Source: Mycolicibacter minnesotensis (lineage in GTDB: Bacteria; Actinomycetota; Actinomycetes; Mycobacteriales; Mycobacteriaceae). Taken from it: DNA of 64,000 bases. The notes beneath the pieces were generated by a model. That model ran no database searches. It saw nothing but the letters and a program-made list of their open reading frames with translations, and was not told the origin of the DNA. Positions 32,591-43,766 of the stretch are shown here, piece by piece (the stretch's first letter is position 1; each line of letters begins with the position of its first letter). Made by a program: the position numbers and the translations under genes. Location of the stretch: positions 2,728,001 through 2,792,000 of the forward strand of contig NZ_AP022589.1 of the NCBI RefSeq assembly GCF_010731755.1. The letters are read 5' to 3'.

Positions 32591-32920
32591 TCAGTGCAAG
32601 GTGTCAGGGCACAGCTCGTGCTGGGCGATGTCGATCACCGGGCGCAGGTTGACGGTCAGATCGTCGACCATGGACGGCCCACCGAAAGAGGGGCGCCGCA
32701 CGTAGTCGTTGACCACCTGGTCTGGGGTGGACCCGGCACGCAGTTGGTTGCAGAACCGGTGCCCGGCTGACAGGCGGGCATTGGGCGGACCGGATCGGAA
32801 GACACCGGCGGCATCGAGCGCGGCGAGGTAGCTGGCGTCGTCGGCGTTCGCCGGCGCGCTGGCGAGCAGCGCCATGGCGGCGGTCCCGATCGACACGGCG
32901 GCACCCAGAATCCGATTCAT
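32591..32920 (-). CDS. secreted DUF732 protein
   Basis: 109 residues from ATG 32920. A signal peptide MNRILGAAVSIGTAAMALLASAPANA ends before DDASYLAALDAAGVF, the DUF732 opening. A second part has RLSAGHRFCNQLRAGSTPDQVVNDYV, with the conserved Cys, and a second Cys close to the end. DUF732 proteins are small exported mycobacterial proteins of unknown role. The gene lies after the long hairpin behind gdhA. Confidence 0.88.
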   Translation of the reverse strand: MNRILGAAVSIGTAAMALLASAPANADDASYLAALDAAGVFRSGPPNARLSAGHRFCNQLRAGSTPDQVVNDYVRRPSFGGPSMVDDLTVNLRPVIDIAQHELCPDTLH

Positions 32921-32956
32921 ACCGGCGATGCTAGGCGATAGGGGGACCAAAGCACG

Positions 32957-33014
32957 TTGACTCTGCGCCCACGGCGGAAAGTGCGAGAGCACCCCGCCAT
33001 GGGCGCAGAGTCAA
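32957..33014. repeat. 58-nt hairpin, REP-like palindrome / gdhA terminator
   Basis: Two 21-bp arms (32957-32977 and 32994-33014) are inverted repeats with one mismatch. The 16-nt loop holds a second mini-hairpin, GTGC-GAGA-GCAC. It lies eight bases past the gdhA stop and 37 bases ahead of the DUF732 start. It could end gdhA transcription or be an extragenic palindromic repeat. No T-run follows. Confidence 0.8.
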
Positions 33015-33021
33015 TGAACGA

Positions 33022-35578
<2,557 letters not shown>

Positions 35579-35620
35579 CCGCCGCCCGCAGCGCAGGTCG
35601 CGTTGGGTAAATTGGCTCCG

Positions 35621-36277
35621 ATGTTGACCCTTCGCACGGTGCTGACCATCGGCTGTGTCGGCCTGCTCGCCGCCTGTAGCTCCGGGCCGGCAGAGGTCTC
35701 CGCCGACATCGCCAAGGTGGGCGAGGTCAGGTCGTCCTTCGGGCCGGAATTTCAGGTCAAGGTCGTCCCACGAACCGGGATCGACCCGAAGCTGTTGGCG
35801 GGCACCGCACTGCCCCCGGGCCTGAACTTTGATCCGGCCGACTGCTCGAAGTTCGCCGTCGGCCAGCAACTGCCGCAGGGCGTGCAGGGCAACATGTCCG
35901 CCGTTGCCGCCGAAGGCAAGGGCGGCCGGTTCATCACCATCGCCCTGGAGACCTCGGAGCCTGTTCCGGTCACCGAACCCGGGCGCACCTGCCGGCGGAT
36001 CGGCTTCTCCGGTGCGCAGATGCGCGGACTGATCGAAACGATCGACGCACCGCACATCGACGGCGTCACCACCCTGGGTGTGCACCGGGTGATCGAGGCG
36101 GTGACCGGGGGCAAGTCTCGGGTGGGTGAGCTTTACAACTACTCGGCCTACTTCGGCCCGTACCAGGTGATCGTCACTGCCAACCCGCTGGTGGTGCCAT
36201 CCAAGCCGGTGGTTCCGGTCGACACCGCACGGGCACGCGAGTTGCTGGTGTCAGCCGTGGCCGCGATCCGGAACTGA
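35621..36277 (+). CDS. lipoprotein, DUF5642-like (Rv0999-like)
   Basis: 218 residues from ATG 35621. Signal and lipobox: MLTLRTVLTIGCVGLLAAC. The mature part has two conserved cysteines (DPADCSKFAVG, GRTCRRIGF) and ends VDTARARELLVSAVAAIRN. It is a mycobacterial-type surface lipoprotein of unknown role. A TTG start at 35603 is possible but weak. It lies 42 bases after pat. Ortholog of Rv0999 by position. Confidence 0.85.
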   Translation: MLTLRTVLTIGCVGLLAACSSGPAEVSADIAKVGEVRSSFGPEFQVKVVPRTGIDPKLLAGTALPPGLNFDPADCSKFAVGQQLPQGVQGNMSAVAAEGKGGRFITIALETSEPVPVTEPGRTCRRIGFSGAQMRGLIETIDAPHIDGVTTLGVHRVIEAVTGGKSRVGELYNYSAYFGPYQVIVTANPLVVPSKPVVPVDTARARELLVSAVAAIRN

Positions 36278-36284
36278 CGGTTCT

Positions 36285-36905
36285 CTACCGCACACCCCGC
36301 GGGCGGAACTGAATGCTGATCCGCGGCCCGGTGGGGTTGGCCGTCTTCGGGATGGCGTGCTCCCAGGTCCGCTGACACGAGCCCCCCATCACCACCAGGT
36401 CGCCGTGGTGTTGCGCCAATCGCAGGGCGGGCCCGCCCGCGCGCGGCCGTAGGGCCAGGGTGCGGGTGGCGCCGACGCTGACGATCGCGACCATGGTGTC
36501 CTGGGTGGCGCCGCGGCCGAGGGTGTCGCCGTGCCAGGCCACGCTGTCGCCGCCGTGGCGGTAGAGGCACAGGCCCGCGGTGGTGAACGGCTCGCCGAGT
36601 TCCCCGGCGTAGATGTCGTTGAGCCGGCGGCGCAGCCTGCCGAGCACCGGGTGCGGGGCGTCCCCGGATGCGAGATCGTGGAAGCTCACCAGCCGGGGCA
36701 CATCGAGAACCCGGTCATACATCCGGCGCCGTTCGGCCCGCCAAGCAATGGCCGCCTGCAGTTCGCCGAGCAGATCGGTGCCTTCGTCAGACAGCCAGCC
36801 GGGACGAACGTCGAGCCACGCCCCGTCGTCGAGCTGTCGTCGTTCGCTGAGGTTGAACAGCGAATCCTGTACCGGTATCGCCACAGCACGCAGCCTATCG
36901 CACAT
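36285..36905 (-). CDS. 2OG-Fe(II) oxygenase, AlkB-like (Rv1000c-like)
   Basis: 206 residues from ATG 36905. The AlkB-type core is visible: CLYRHGGDSVAWHGDTLGRG (iron His and Asp), GDLVVMGGSCQRTWEHAIPK (distal His) and GPRISIQFRPR (2-oxoglutarate Arg and the conserved last Arg). AlkB proteins repair alkylated bases by oxidative demethylation. A longer frame extends upstream over the DUF559 gene end but is not coding. It converges on the lipoprotein gene with a 7-base gap. Ortholog of Rv1000c. Confidence 0.9.
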   Translation of the reverse strand: MCDRLRAVAIPVQDSLFNLSERRQLDDGAWLDVRPGWLSDEGTDLLGELQAAIAWRAERRRMYDRVLDVPRLVSFHDLASGDAPHPVLGRLRRRLNDIYAGELGEPFTTAGLCLYRHGGDSVAWHGDTLGRGATQDTMVAIVSVGATRTLALRPRAGGPALRLAQHHGDLVVMGGSCQRTWEHAIPKTANPTGPRISIQFRPRGVR

Positions 36906-36952
36906 CAGTTCGATTCGTCGATATTGCGGCGGTGGCTGTGCCGCCCTGACGA

Positions 36953-37804
36953 TCACAACCTTGGCGGCAGTCTCACGGCGGGGCGTCGCGCGAGTGCCTC
37001 GCGTGTTCGGGCGACGATGACGGCCGGGTGGTCCTCTTTGATCACCCTGATGACCCACCAGCCCAGGTCCCGGAGCATCTCGCTGCGGCGCACATCCCGC
37101 GCGTACTGCCTGCGGTCGGTCCGGTGCTGCTCGCCGTCGTACTCGATCGCCACCATCGCGGCCTCCCAACCCATGTCCAGGAATGCCACCGAGGTGTCGT
37201 CGCCGACGCGGATCTGCGTGGTGGGCGCCGGTAGTCCGCCATCGATCAACACCAGCCGTAGCCAGCTCTCCTTGGGTGACTCGGCGCCCGCATCCATCAG
37301 CTCAAGTGCGACCGTCGACCGGCGCAGCCCGCGCGACTTGGGACGACGGGCCGCCAGGGCTTCGCCGGCGGTGACGCCGGTCGCTCGGCTCAAGGCATCG
37401 AGATGCGCCACCGCGAGCCCGCGGGGCAGGTGGCGGCCCAGGTCCAGCGCGGTCCGGGCCGGATTGGTCACCAGCATCCCGGCGATCTCGACCAGTTCGT
37501 CGGCGTCGACGCGTTCGTTGCGCGCGATGATGCCCCGGGGCGGGCGCCCGTTGCGCCAAATCAGCTCGATCGGCGTGGCGGCATCGACCCAGCGCGCACC
37601 GTGGAGGGCGGCCGCTGCGCGCCCGGCGATCACTGCTTTGCGGCCCGACCACAGCCAGGCGCCGACGGTGCGGAGCCGCACGGTCGGCAGCGCGTGCTTG
37701 CTGGCGTAGACGTCGGGAAAGATCGCAGTGTAGTTCCATCGCAGCGTGCCGCGGCTCATGCCGCCGAGGCGCATCACCTCGCTCCCTTTGAACGGCTCGC
37801 GCAT
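36953..37804 (-). CDS. DUF559 protein with AbiEi-like N-terminus
   Basis: 283 residues. The N-terminal half (MSRGTLRWNYTAIFPDVYA, AVIAGRAAAALHGARWV, ELVEIAGMLVTNPARTALDLGRHL) resembles AbiEi-type transcriptional antitoxin proteins. The C-terminal half has AMVAIEYDGEQHRTDRRQYARDVRRSEMLRDLGWWVIRV, the DUF559 (Vsr/restriction-like) nuclease fold with a DxE-type active site. Such proteins are common in actinobacteria and have no defined role; no AbiEii partner lies next to it. In M. tuberculosis arcA occupies this place. Confidence 0.85.
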   Translation of the reverse strand: MREPFKGSEVMRLGGMSRGTLRWNYTAIFPDVYASKHALPTVRLRTVGAWLWSGRKAVIAGRAAAALHGARWVDAATPIELIWRNGRPPRGIIARNERVDADELVEIAGMLVTNPARTALDLGRHLPRGLAVAHLDALSRATGVTAGEALAARRPKSRGLRRSTVALELMDAGAESPKESWLRLVLIDGGLPAPTTQIRVGDDTSVAFLDMGWEAAMVAIEYDGEQHRTDRRQYARDVRRSEMLRDLGWWVIRVIKEDHPAVIVARTREALARRPAVRLPPRL

Positions 37805-37856
37805 AGCTCGATGGTGCTCAGCGAGATCGACAGGGGCGTGCCACTGAGCCCAGGGC

Positions 37857-37865
37857 TGTGGATAA
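37857..37865. other. DnaA-box sequence TTATCCACA (minus strand)
   Basis: An exact 9-mer in the gap between the DUF559 gene and pmt. It is the second copy in the window (first at 15893-15901). Meaning unknown; not an origin. Confidence 0.3.
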
Positions 37866-37930
37866 CCTGCGTCAGCAACCGTGGGTGCAATCTCGAGGGG
37901 GAGAAAGCGAGAAGCGAGAACGAAGCGGGT

Positions 37931-39490
37931 TTACGCCCAGCTGGGCAGCCAGATCTCCATGTTCCAGGTGGCCGGTGCGATGGGCACCCCGGTCAAGATC
38001 GGATACAGCCAGGCGAAGTTGGTCAGCACCAGCGCCACGTAACACGACACCGCCAATAGCCCCAGCGCCCAGCGCTCCAGGGTGCCGGTGCGTCCGGCAT
38101 TCACGATGTCGACGCAGATCAGCGCCACCAGCATCGCCAAGAACGGCGCCATGGGCACCGCGTAGAAGAAGTACATCTGCCGACCGATATCGGCGAACCA
38201 GGGCAGCCAGCCGGCGCAGTAGCCGACCAGCGCCGCGGCGTAGCGCCAGTCGTGGCGCACCAGGGAACGCCACAATGCGTAACCCAGCACCGGCACCGCC
38301 ACCCACCACAGTGCCGGCGTGCCCACCAGCATCACCGCCTTGACGCAGGACTGGGCGCCGCAGCCGGGAACGTCGTGCTGGTCCATCGCGTAGAGCACCG
38401 GGCGCAGCGACATCGGCCACGTCCACGGTTTGGATTCCCACGGGTGGTGGTTGCCCGCGGCGTTCGTCAGGCCGGCATGGAAGTGATAGGCCTGGTAGGT
38501 GTAGTGCCACAGCGAGCGCAGCGCATCCGGTATCGGCAATCGGCTCTCCAGCCCGATCGACTGGCCGGCCTCGTGCCGGTCCACGCCGGTCTCGGAAGCG
38601 AACCACGGCGCATACGAGGCCAGGTACACCCCGAACGGAATCAGTGCCAGGGCGTAGGCGGTGGGCGTCACGTCACGGCGCAGGGTGCCCAGCCATGGTC
38701 GCCGCACCCGGTACTGCCGTCGCGCGGCCACGTCGAATGCCAGCGACATCGCACCGAAGAACACCACGAAATACAGCCCCGACCACTTGGTGGCACAGGC
38801 CAGTCCGAGCAGCACCCCCGCGCCGAAGCGCCACCAGCGCACCCCCAGCCTCGGGCCCCACGGGGTCGCGCCGACGCGGCCCTCGGTCAACACGGAGTGC
38901 ATGCGCATGCGCACCTGGTCACGGTCGACGATCAGCGCGCCGAACGCGGCCACCACGAAGAAGGTCAGAAAGCCGTCCAGCAGCGCGGTGCGCGCCGCGA
39001 CGAAGCTGACGCCGTCGGCCACCAGCAGCAGCCCGGCGATTCCCCCAGCCAGCGTCGAGCGCGTCATCCGCCGCACGATCCGAACCAGCAGCGCGATCGC
39101 GAGCACTCCGAGCAGTGCACTGCTGAACCGCCATCCCAGCCCGTTGTAGCCGAACAAAGCCTCGCCGATCGCGATCAATTGCTTGCCCACCGGCGGGTGC
39201 ACCACCAGGCCGTAGCCGGGGTTGTCCTCGACTCCGTGGTTGTGCAGCATCTGCCAGGCCTGCGGGGCGTAGTGCTTCTCGTCGAAGATCGGGGTGCCCG
39301 CGTCGGTCGGCGAGTAGAGGTTGGAGAACCGGGTCACCGCGGCCAGCAGTGTCACCGCCGCGGTCACCGCCCAGCCCCGGGCCCGGTCGGTAGGCCCAAA
39401 ATCGGCCACCGGCACCAATAGTCCCGGGCTGATCATCGGAACAGTGCGCTCCAACCCGGCCGTGGGCCTGGTGGTGGTCGGAGCGCTCAT
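37931..39490 (-). CDS. pmt: protein O-mannosyltransferase (Rv1002c-like)
   Basis: 519 residues from ATG 39490. A GT39-type polytopic membrane enzyme: the first loop holds TPIFDEKHYAPQAW (catalytic Asp-Glu), followed by GYGLVVHPPVGKQLIAIGEALFGYNGLGWR, and about ten hydrophobic segments. The mid-part HHPWESKPWTWPMSLRPVLYAMD is a conserved extracytoplasmic loop. It transfers mannose from polyprenyl-phosphomannose to Thr/Ser of exported proteins as they pass through Sec. It is divergent from rsmI with only 24 bases between the starts. Ortholog of Rv1002c. Confidence 0.95.
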   Translation of the reverse strand: MSAPTTTRPTAGLERTVPMISPGLLVPVADFGPTDRARGWAVTAAVTLLAAVTRFSNLYSPTDAGTPIFDEKHYAPQAWQMLHNHGVEDNPGYGLVVHPPVGKQLIAIGEALFGYNGLGWRFSSALLGVLAIALLVRIVRRMTRSTLAGGIAGLLLVADGVSFVAARTALLDGFLTFFVVAAFGALIVDRDQVRMRMHSVLTEGRVGATPWGPRLGVRWWRFGAGVLLGLACATKWSGLYFVVFFGAMSLAFDVAARRQYRVRRPWLGTLRRDVTPTAYALALIPFGVYLASYAPWFASETGVDRHEAGQSIGLESRLPIPDALRSLWHYTYQAYHFHAGLTNAAGNHHPWESKPWTWPMSLRPVLYAMDQHDVPGCGAQSCVKAVMLVGTPALWWVAVPVLGYALWRSLVRHDWRYAAALVGYCAGWLPWFADIGRQMYFFYAVPMAPFLAMLVALICVDIVNAGRTGTLERWALGLLAVSCYVALVLTNFAWLYPILTGVPIAPATWNMEIWLPSWA

Positions 39491-39514
39491 GCGCACGATC
39501 GTAGGCTGTGCGCC

Positions 39515-40351
39515 ATGTCCGATGGTCGATTGCTGCTGGGTGCCACCCCGCTGGGGCAGCCCGCCGATGCCTCGGCGCGGTTGGTCCACGCGCTGCGCAC
39601 CGCCGATGTGGTGGCCGCCGAAGACACCCGCCGAGTGCGGATACTGGCCAAGGCGCTCGACGTGCAGATCGCCGGACGGGTGGTCAGTCTGTTCGACGCC
39701 AACGAGGCGACGCGGGTGCCGACGCTGCTGGCCGACCTCGAAGCCGGTGCCACTGTTCTGGTGGTCAGTGACGCCGGAATGCCGCTGATCAGCGACCCGG
39801 GCTATCGCCTGGTGTCGGCGTGCGCCGAGGCTTCAGTACCGGTCACCTGCCTGCCCGGCCCGTCGGCGGTGACCACGGCGCTGGCGGTGTCGGGACTGGC
39901 TTCGGAGCGGTTCTGCTTCGAGGGCTTCGCGCCACGCAAGCAGGCGGCACGACGGGCGTGGCTGGCGTCGTTGGCCGACGAGCGGCGCACGTGTGTGTTC
40001 TTCGAGTCGCCGCGGCGGCTGGCCGACTGCCTGCGCGACGCGGTCGACGAGCTCGGCGGTGACCGGCGCGCGGTGGTGTGCCGGGAGCTGACCAAGACCC
40101 ACGAAGAGGTGCGGCGCGCGACACTGGCCGAGTTGGCCGAATGGGCCCTCGACACCGTGCTGGGGGAGATCACCGTGGTGCTCGCCGGGGCCAGTCCGCG
40201 CGCCGATCTGCCGACGTTGGTCGATGAGGTCAACCGGCTGACCGAAGAGGGCATGCGGGTCAAAGATGCGTGTGCGCAGGTGATCGCCGCCGCGCCTGCA
40301 GCGGTGTCGCGGCGCGAACTCTACGACGCGGTGCTGCGTTCCCGGGACTGA
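39515..40351 (+). CDS. rsmI: 16S rRNA 2'-O-methyltransferase RsmI
   Basis: 278 residues. The tetrapyrrole-methylase fold shows LLLGATPLGQPADASARLV, VVAAEDTRRVRILAKAL, VVSDAGMPLISDPGYRLVSACAEASVPVTCLPGPSAVTTALAVSGL (SAM site) and CRELTKTHEEVRRATLAEL. It methylates the ribose of C1402 of 16S rRNA. It converges with pabB and overlaps its end by 31 bases. Ortholog of Rv1003. Confidence 0.96.
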   Translation: MSDGRLLLGATPLGQPADASARLVHALRTADVVAAEDTRRVRILAKALDVQIAGRVVSLFDANEATRVPTLLADLEAGATVLVVSDAGMPLISDPGYRLVSACAEASVPVTCLPGPSAVTTALAVSGLASERFCFEGFAPRKQAARRAWLASLADERRTCVFFESPRRLADCLRDAVDELGGDRRAVVCRELTKTHEEVRRATLAELAEWALDTVLGEITVVLAGASPRADLPTLVDEVNRLTEEGMRVKDACAQVIAAAPAAVSRRELYDAVLRSRD

Positions 40352-41571
40352 TGCGCGGCCACGATCGGGGCCGCCTTGTGCAGGCACTCCTGCCACTCGG
40401 CGTCGACGTCGGAGTCCGCGGTGATCCCGCCGCCGACACCGAGCACCGCGCCGCCGGCGGCGTCGAACTCCACGGTGCGGATCGCGACGTTGAGTTCGCA
40501 GCCAGCCACCGGCGACGCCAAACCGACCGTGCCGCAATAGATGCCGCGACGTGACGGCTCCCACTCTGAGAGCAGCTGACGGGCGCGGTGTTTGGGCGTT
40601 CCGGTCACCGACGCGGGCGGGAACGTCGCTTCCAGCAGGTCCGCCATCGGCAACTGTTCCGGGACCTCGGCGCAGACCGTCGAGACGAGATGCCACACGC
40701 CGGGTGCGGGCCGTACCGCCAACAGTTCGGGCACGGTGACGGTGCCGGTGATCGCCACCCGGCCCAGGTCGTTGCGGACCAGATCCACGATCATGATGTT
40801 CTCCGCGACATCTTTGACCGAGGTCTGCAGCGCCGACGGGCGGGCGTAGAGCGGCAAGGTGCCCTTGATCGGGCTGGAGGCCACGGCCTGTCCGCGGCGG
40901 CGCAGGAACAGCTCCGGTGACAGTGATGCGACCGCACCCCAGGAGCCTCCGAGGTAGGCGGCGCGTGCGGGCGCGGTGCGCGTCACGGCGTCGGCGAAGA
41001 AGTCCAGGGGGGCACCCGTGACGGTGCCGGTGAAGCGGGTGCACACGCAGGCTTGATAGACCTCACCGGAACGGATGGCCTCCAGGCAGGCCAGCACCCC
41101 GGCACGGTGTGCCTGCCGATCCGGCGTCTCCCAGTAGATCCGGCAGGCGCGGGCGGGCGTGGGAGAGGTCAGGCCTTTGGCCAGCCAACCCGGCATCGGT
41201 GCGCCCGACAGGCTCTCGAACCACCACTGCCCGTCGGCGTCGCGACGCAGCACACAGTCGGTCCAGCCGCCGGCGGCTTCGGGAATGCGGGGTCCGGTGC
41301 CGTCTGCGCCGGCGTCGGGATAGGACAGATATCCGATCCAGCCGCCGCCCACCGCCCCGGGCGGAGCGCCGGGAACGGGTTCGGTCAGCTCGAACACGGC
41401 GCCGGGGCGGACCGGCTCGGCGAGCACGCTGGGTGCGATCACCGCGGTGGCGCCGAACCATTCGCCGGTCAGCGCGGCCGGCGGCGGCAGCCCGCACCGG
41501 TCGGTGGCGTCGCCGACGGCGCGCAGCACCTCCGGTGCCGCCCCCAGGTCGCCGAGCCGCTCGATCCGCAC
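40321..41571 (-). CDS. pabB: aminodeoxychorismate synthase component I
   Basis: 416 residues, slightly shorter than the M. tuberculosis enzyme as recalled. The chorismate-utilising domain (about 150-410) has SSPIKGTLPL (active-site Lys), ENIMIVDLVRNDLGRVA, VSTVCAEV, FPPASVTGTPKHRARQLLSEWEPSRRGIYCGTVGLAS and VGGGITADSD. With a glutamine amidotransferase it makes 4-amino-4-deoxychorismate for folate synthesis. The 3' end overlaps rsmI on the other strand by 31 bases. Ortholog of Rv1005c. Confidence 0.95.
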   Translation of the reverse strand: MRIERLGDLGAAPEVLRAVGDATDRCGLPPPAALTGEWFGATAVIAPSVLAEPVRPGAVFELTEPVPGAPPGAVGGGWIGYLSYPDAGADGTGPRIPEAAGGWTDCVLRRDADGQWWFESLSGAPMPGWLAKGLTSPTPARACRIYWETPDRQAHRAGVLACLEAIRSGEVYQACVCTRFTGTVTGAPLDFFADAVTRTAPARAAYLGGSWGAVASLSPELFLRRRGQAVASSPIKGTLPLYARPSALQTSVKDVAENIMIVDLVRNDLGRVAITGTVTVPELLAVRPAPGVWHLVSTVCAEVPEQLPMADLLEATFPPASVTGTPKHRARQLLSEWEPSRRGIYCGTVGLASPVAGCELNVAIRTVEFDAAGGAVLGVGGGITADSDVDAEWQECLHKAAPIVAAHQSRERSTAS

Positions 41572-41583
41572 GGCACTAGCTTG

Positions 41584-42489
41584 TCAGACGTCGGCGCCGC
41601 GAGTGATCTCGCGGGCGGCCGCCACCGCCGCCAGCTTGTCCGGGTTGCGCATCGCATAGAAGTTCGTGATCAGGCCGTCGACGATCTCGAAGGTGAAGAC
41701 GCCCTCCAGATGGTCGGCGCTGTACAGCAGCACCGCGGGCGCAGAGTTGCACACGCCCAGTTCCACCCGGATATCGGGCAGCTGCGCGCCCTGTCGCAGC
41801 AACCCGATCACCGTCCGGGCCACCTTGTCGGCGCCCACGATGGGGCGTCGCGCGGCGCTGGCCTTGCCGCCGCTGTCGGCGGTCCACACCACATCGGGCG
41901 CCAGCATCGACAACACGGTCGTCAGATCGCCGCCGGCTGCCGCGGTCATGAACTCCGCGGTGATCCGCGCACTCTCGGCCGGGGCCACCGGGGTGTAGCG
42001 CGGGCGCCGGGCCTGGACGTGGCCGCGGGCCCGGTGCGCTACCTGACGGGCCGCGGCCTCGGTCTTGCCGATCGCGGCCGCGATCTCGTCGTAGTCGAAC
42101 CCGAACACATCGCGCAGCACGAACACCGCCCGCTCGTCTGGGCCCAGCGTCTCCAACACCACCAGCATGGCCATCGACACCGACTCCGCCAGCACGACAT
42201 CGGACGAAGCATCCTGCTCGGTGAGCAGCAGTGGCTCGGGCAACCACGGACCGATGTATTCCTCCCGGCGCCGGGCCCCGGCCCGCAGCGCGTTGAGTGC
42301 CTGGCGGGTGACCAGGCTGGCGAGGTAGGACTTGACGTCTCGAACCTGCGTCAGATCCACCTGCGCCCAGCGCAGATAGCTGTCCTGCAACACGTCGTCG
42401 GATTCGGTCGCCGAGCCCAGGATCTCGTAGGCGATGGTGAACAGCAGCGGCCGCAGCTCGCTGAACCGTTGGGCGTGCTCGTCTGTCAC
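41584..42489 (-). CDS. ECF41-type sigma factor with SnoaL-like C-terminal domain
   Basis: 301 residues starting with GTG 42489. Sigma region 2 (about 9-75: LLFTIAYEILGSATESDDVLQDSYLRW) and region 4 (about 108-160: LGPDERAVFVLRDVFGFDYDEIAAAIGKTEAAARQVAHRAR) are joined to a SnoaL/NTF2-like domain (175-290). The three ECF41 marks are present: WLPEP (82-86), D-x-GGK as DSGGK (205-209) and NPDKL (282-286). In this group the C-terminal domain replaces an anti-sigma factor. The gene overlaps the oxidoreductase gene by four bases (GTGA) and is transcribed with it. A matching ECF41 promoter lies ahead. Confidence 0.93.
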   Translation of the reverse strand: MTDEHAQRFSELRPLLFTIAYEILGSATESDDVLQDSYLRWAQVDLTQVRDVKSYLASLVTRQALNALRAGARRREEYIGPWLPEPLLLTEQDASSDVVLAESVSMAMLVVLETLGPDERAVFVLRDVFGFDYDEIAAAIGKTEAAARQVAHRARGHVQARRPRYTPVAPAESARITAEFMTAAAGGDLTTVLSMLAPDVVWTADSGGKASAARRPIVGADKVARTVIGLLRQGAQLPDIRVELGVCNSAPAVLLYSADHLEGVFTFEIVDGLITNFYAMRNPDKLAAVAAAREITRGADV

Positions 42490-43664
42490 ACCGCCGCCTC
42501 TCGTTCACCCTGCCCCTGAGCCAGCTGGGTGGCCCGGGCCCCGCTCTTCATCCAACGGTACGAGCCCGGATTGGCCGCCTCGCCCCGAATCCATTTCACC
42601 GTGTACCGGCAGACCGTCTCCTTGACCACGGCACCCAGCCGGCCCCCCACGAACGCCTTGATCGGGGTGTCGTCGCGGCGCGACACCTGCACGGTCGCCG
42701 CATCACGGCCCACACTGATGCACTGCGCGGCGAATGCCTGGTCCAGTGCCGCCGGCGAGGTGCCGGCGATCCGGGCCAGCACGGTGTTGGCGGCCTGGGC
42801 GCCCAGTGGCAGGGCGGCCTGGCAGCTCATCCGCAGCGGCCTGCCCGAGGGTGCGACGGCATCCCCGGCCGCCATGATCCACGGGTTATCGATACTGGTC
42901 AGGGTCTCGTCGGTCAGCAGCCGGCCGAGCGCGTCGGTGGCCAGCCCACTGGCCGCGGCCAGATCCGGCACTCCGAATCCCGCTGTCCAGACCGTCACCG
43001 CGCTGGGCAGCACCGTGCCGTCGTCCAGCACGAGCGCATCGGACCGCACCTGCGCCACTACCGCAGATTCGCGCACCGTCACCCCCAGCTTGCGCAGGGC
43101 TTTGGCCACCGAGCGGCGGCCCGCCGCATGCAGGGACGGCCCCAGGCTCTCGCCGCAGACCAGGGTCACCCTTCGGCCCTGCACGGCCAGTTCCGATGCC
43201 GCCTCGATACCGGTCAGTCCGCCGCCGACCACGCTCACCGGCGCGTCCGGTGCTACCTCGCCGAGCCGGGCCAGCAGCTGCGCCGCGGACTCGAATTCGC
43301 TAATCGAGTAGGCGAATTCGGCGGCGCCGGGAACGGCCGGGGTGATCGCGCCGGTGCTGCCCACCGCGTAGATCAGGTAGTCGTAGCGCAGGACCGTGCC
43401 CGACGCCAACCGGATGCGCCGGTCGGCGGCGTCGATGCTGGTGGCCGCGTCGACCAGCAGCCGGATCCCGTCACCGAGTAGCTCGGAGTAGTCGACGGTG
43501 GCCGACCCGGTGCCCGCGACGTACTGGTGCAATCGGATCCGCTCGACGAAGGACGGGCGCGGGTTGACCAGGGTGACGTCGACCGCGGGGTTCTGGCGTA
43601 GGCGATTGGCGGCCAGGGTGCCGGCGTAGCCGCCGCCGAGGATGACGACCTGGATGCGATTCAT
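42486..43664 (-). CDS. NAD(P)/FAD-dependent oxidoreductase (NDH-2-like), ECF41 partner
   Basis: 392 residues from ATG 43664 (MNRIQVVILGGGYAGTLAANRL). It has the N-terminal FAD GxGxxG-type motif ILGGGYAG, a second nucleotide motif VSVVGGGLTGIEAASELA and a C-terminal FAD-binding segment NPWIMAAGDAVAPSGRPLRMSCQAALPLGAQAA. The build is that of NDH-2/ferredoxin reductase-like enzymes; substrates are unknown. An AGGAGC site precedes the ATG. ECF41 sigma genes typically sit beside oxidoreductase, epimerase or carboxymuconolactone-decarboxylase genes that they activate. A longer upstream frame into the neighbouring gap is not supported. Confidence 0.9.
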   Translation of the reverse strand: MNRIQVVILGGGYAGTLAANRLRQNPAVDVTLVNPRPSFVERIRLHQYVAGTGSATVDYSELLGDGIRLLVDAATSIDAADRRIRLASGTVLRYDYLIYAVGSTGAITPAVPGAAEFAYSISEFESAAQLLARLGEVAPDAPVSVVGGGLTGIEAASELAVQGRRVTLVCGESLGPSLHAAGRRSVAKALRKLGVTVRESAVVAQVRSDALVLDDGTVLPSAVTVWTAGFGVPDLAAASGLATDALGRLLTDETLTSIDNPWIMAAGDAVAPSGRPLRMSCQAALPLGAQAANTVLARIAGTSPAALDQAFAAQCISVGRDAATVQVSRRDDTPIKAFVGGRLGAVVKETVCRYTVKWIRGEAANPGSYRWMKSGARATQLAQGQGEREAAV

Positions 43665-43702
43665 GGCGTGCTCCTGTCTCCGTGAGGTGCTGATGCCCTC
43701 AA

Positions 43703-43729
43703 GACACCGCGCGAGGGCCGGCTGTGACG
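43703..43729 (-). promoter_or_regulatory. predicted ECF41 promoter for oxidoreductase-sigma operon
   Basis: On the minus strand CGTCACA, 16 bases, TGTC. The known ECF41 signature is TGTCACA-N16-CGTC, so 6 of 7 and 3 of 4 bases match with exact spacing. The start codon lies about 40 bases downstream. Confidence 0.65.
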
Positions 43730-43766
43730 CACTGTGATCTGTTTCACTGCGCGCTAGGCTGGCCGC

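Noticed and set aside
36531..37709. Plus-strand 392-codon frame opposite the AlkB-like and DUF559 genes
   Set aside because: It spans two real minus-strand genes and the gap between them and has Ser/Arg-rich shadow composition.
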